NCBI GenBank assembly: GCA_008017255.1
Contig: SSHD01000060.1
Span: 1-13,825, forward strand
Reading direction: 5' to 3'
Length of the DNA stretch: 13,825 bases
Origin: Acinetobacter sp.
GTDB taxonomy: Bacteria; Pseudomonadota; Gammaproteobacteria; Pseudomonadales; Moraxellaceae
Below, one piece after another: positions 13,714 to 13,825 of this stretch. Every line of letters starts with the position of its first letter. Within the stretch, counting starts at the first letter, position 1. The notes under the pieces were generated by a model. The model searched no databases. It saw only the letters and a list, made by a program, of their open reading frames with translations, and was not told the origin of the DNA. The position numbers were made by a program, and so were the translations under genes.

Positions 13714-13825
13714 ATGAAAAAATCAGATGTAAAGTCTTATCCGATGCGAGATACCGTATTAGGCTCATTGGAAGCAGAAGAAAAAGAGTACCGCATTAAT
13801 GACGGAAATAACTTACATTTTGTAG
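13714..13825 (+). CDS. int: Tyrosine recombinase/integrase, N-terminal part (runs off window)
   Basis: The first 37 codons of a phage- or island-type integrase: 'YPMRDTVLGSLEAEEKEYRINDGNNLHFV'. The pattern 'L-x(n)-EKEYRINDGNNLHF-V' is the arm-DNA-binding domain (DUF4102-like) that opens P4-type integrases, where the usual text is '...KPYKLSDGGGLYLLV'. The catalytic R-H-R-Y residues lie beyond the window and cannot be checked. The ATG at 13714 has a weak Shine-Dalgarno; the in-frame ATG at 13744 would cut into the domain. Its place directly after ssrA, reading away from it, is the standard layout of an island whose integrase targets ssrA. Confidence 0.85.
   Translation, partial: MKKSDVKSYPMRDTVLGSLEAEEKEYRINDGNNLHFV

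Overview
The window looks like chromosomal DNA from an Acinetobacter-type gammaproteobacterium. The evidence is an AT-rich sequence, protein sequences that read like Acinetobacter housekeeping genes (ispA, hemB, prpF, a thiO-like oxidase), a small membrane protein resembling the Acinetobacter-restricted ABZJ_00895 family, and a one-piece tmRNA encoding the tag ANDESYALAA. The genus is inferred from recognition of the sequences; no database search was run.

Layout, left to right. At 1-261 is the C-terminal end of a patatin-like phospholipase. At 430-1762 is a + strand pair, an NfeD-like membrane protein and a QmcA/stomatin-like SPFH protein. It ends at a bidirectional terminator shared with the convergent ispA (farnesyl diphosphate synthase, GTG start). 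A gene-free block of about 530 bp follows and is packed with inverted repeats. Next is prpF (2-methylaconitate isomerase, - strand) with no other prp genes beside it, then a divergent amino-acid permease with a TTG start.

From 9203 down to 6091 (- strand) lies a compact arsenic resistance operon: arsC of the glutaredoxin/R773 type, arsR, arsC of the LMW-phosphatase type, acr3 and arsH. It has a near-consensus promoter (TTGCAT-17-TATAAT) with an inverted repeat in the spacer that probably serves as the ArsR operator. The logic is arsenate reduction by two unrelated reductases, arsenite export by Acr3, oxidation of organoarsenicals by ArsH, and repression by ArsR.

The 400-bp gap to the right of the ars operon holds a strong leftward terminator with no gene feeding it, nested inside a second inverted repeat, and a 21-codon ORF with a good Shine-Dalgarno. 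Further right are the ABZJ_00895-like membrane protein, which overlaps the 3' end of a convergent thiO-like FAD oxidase, then a cluster of three REP-like hairpins, hemB, and a divergent PaaI-type hotdog thioesterase.

The right end is an island boundary. ssrA (tmRNA) is followed by a terminator and the first 37 codons of a tyrosine integrase with an N-terminal arm-binding (DUF4102-like) domain. The ssrA 3' end carries an A-C mismatch in the acceptor stem, possibly because the incoming element supplied that 3' end. The island continues beyond the window. No wholly new system is demonstrated. The best leads are the ssrA/integrase junction, the orphan terminator and small ORF at 9246-9442, and the palindrome-dense block at 2897-3235.
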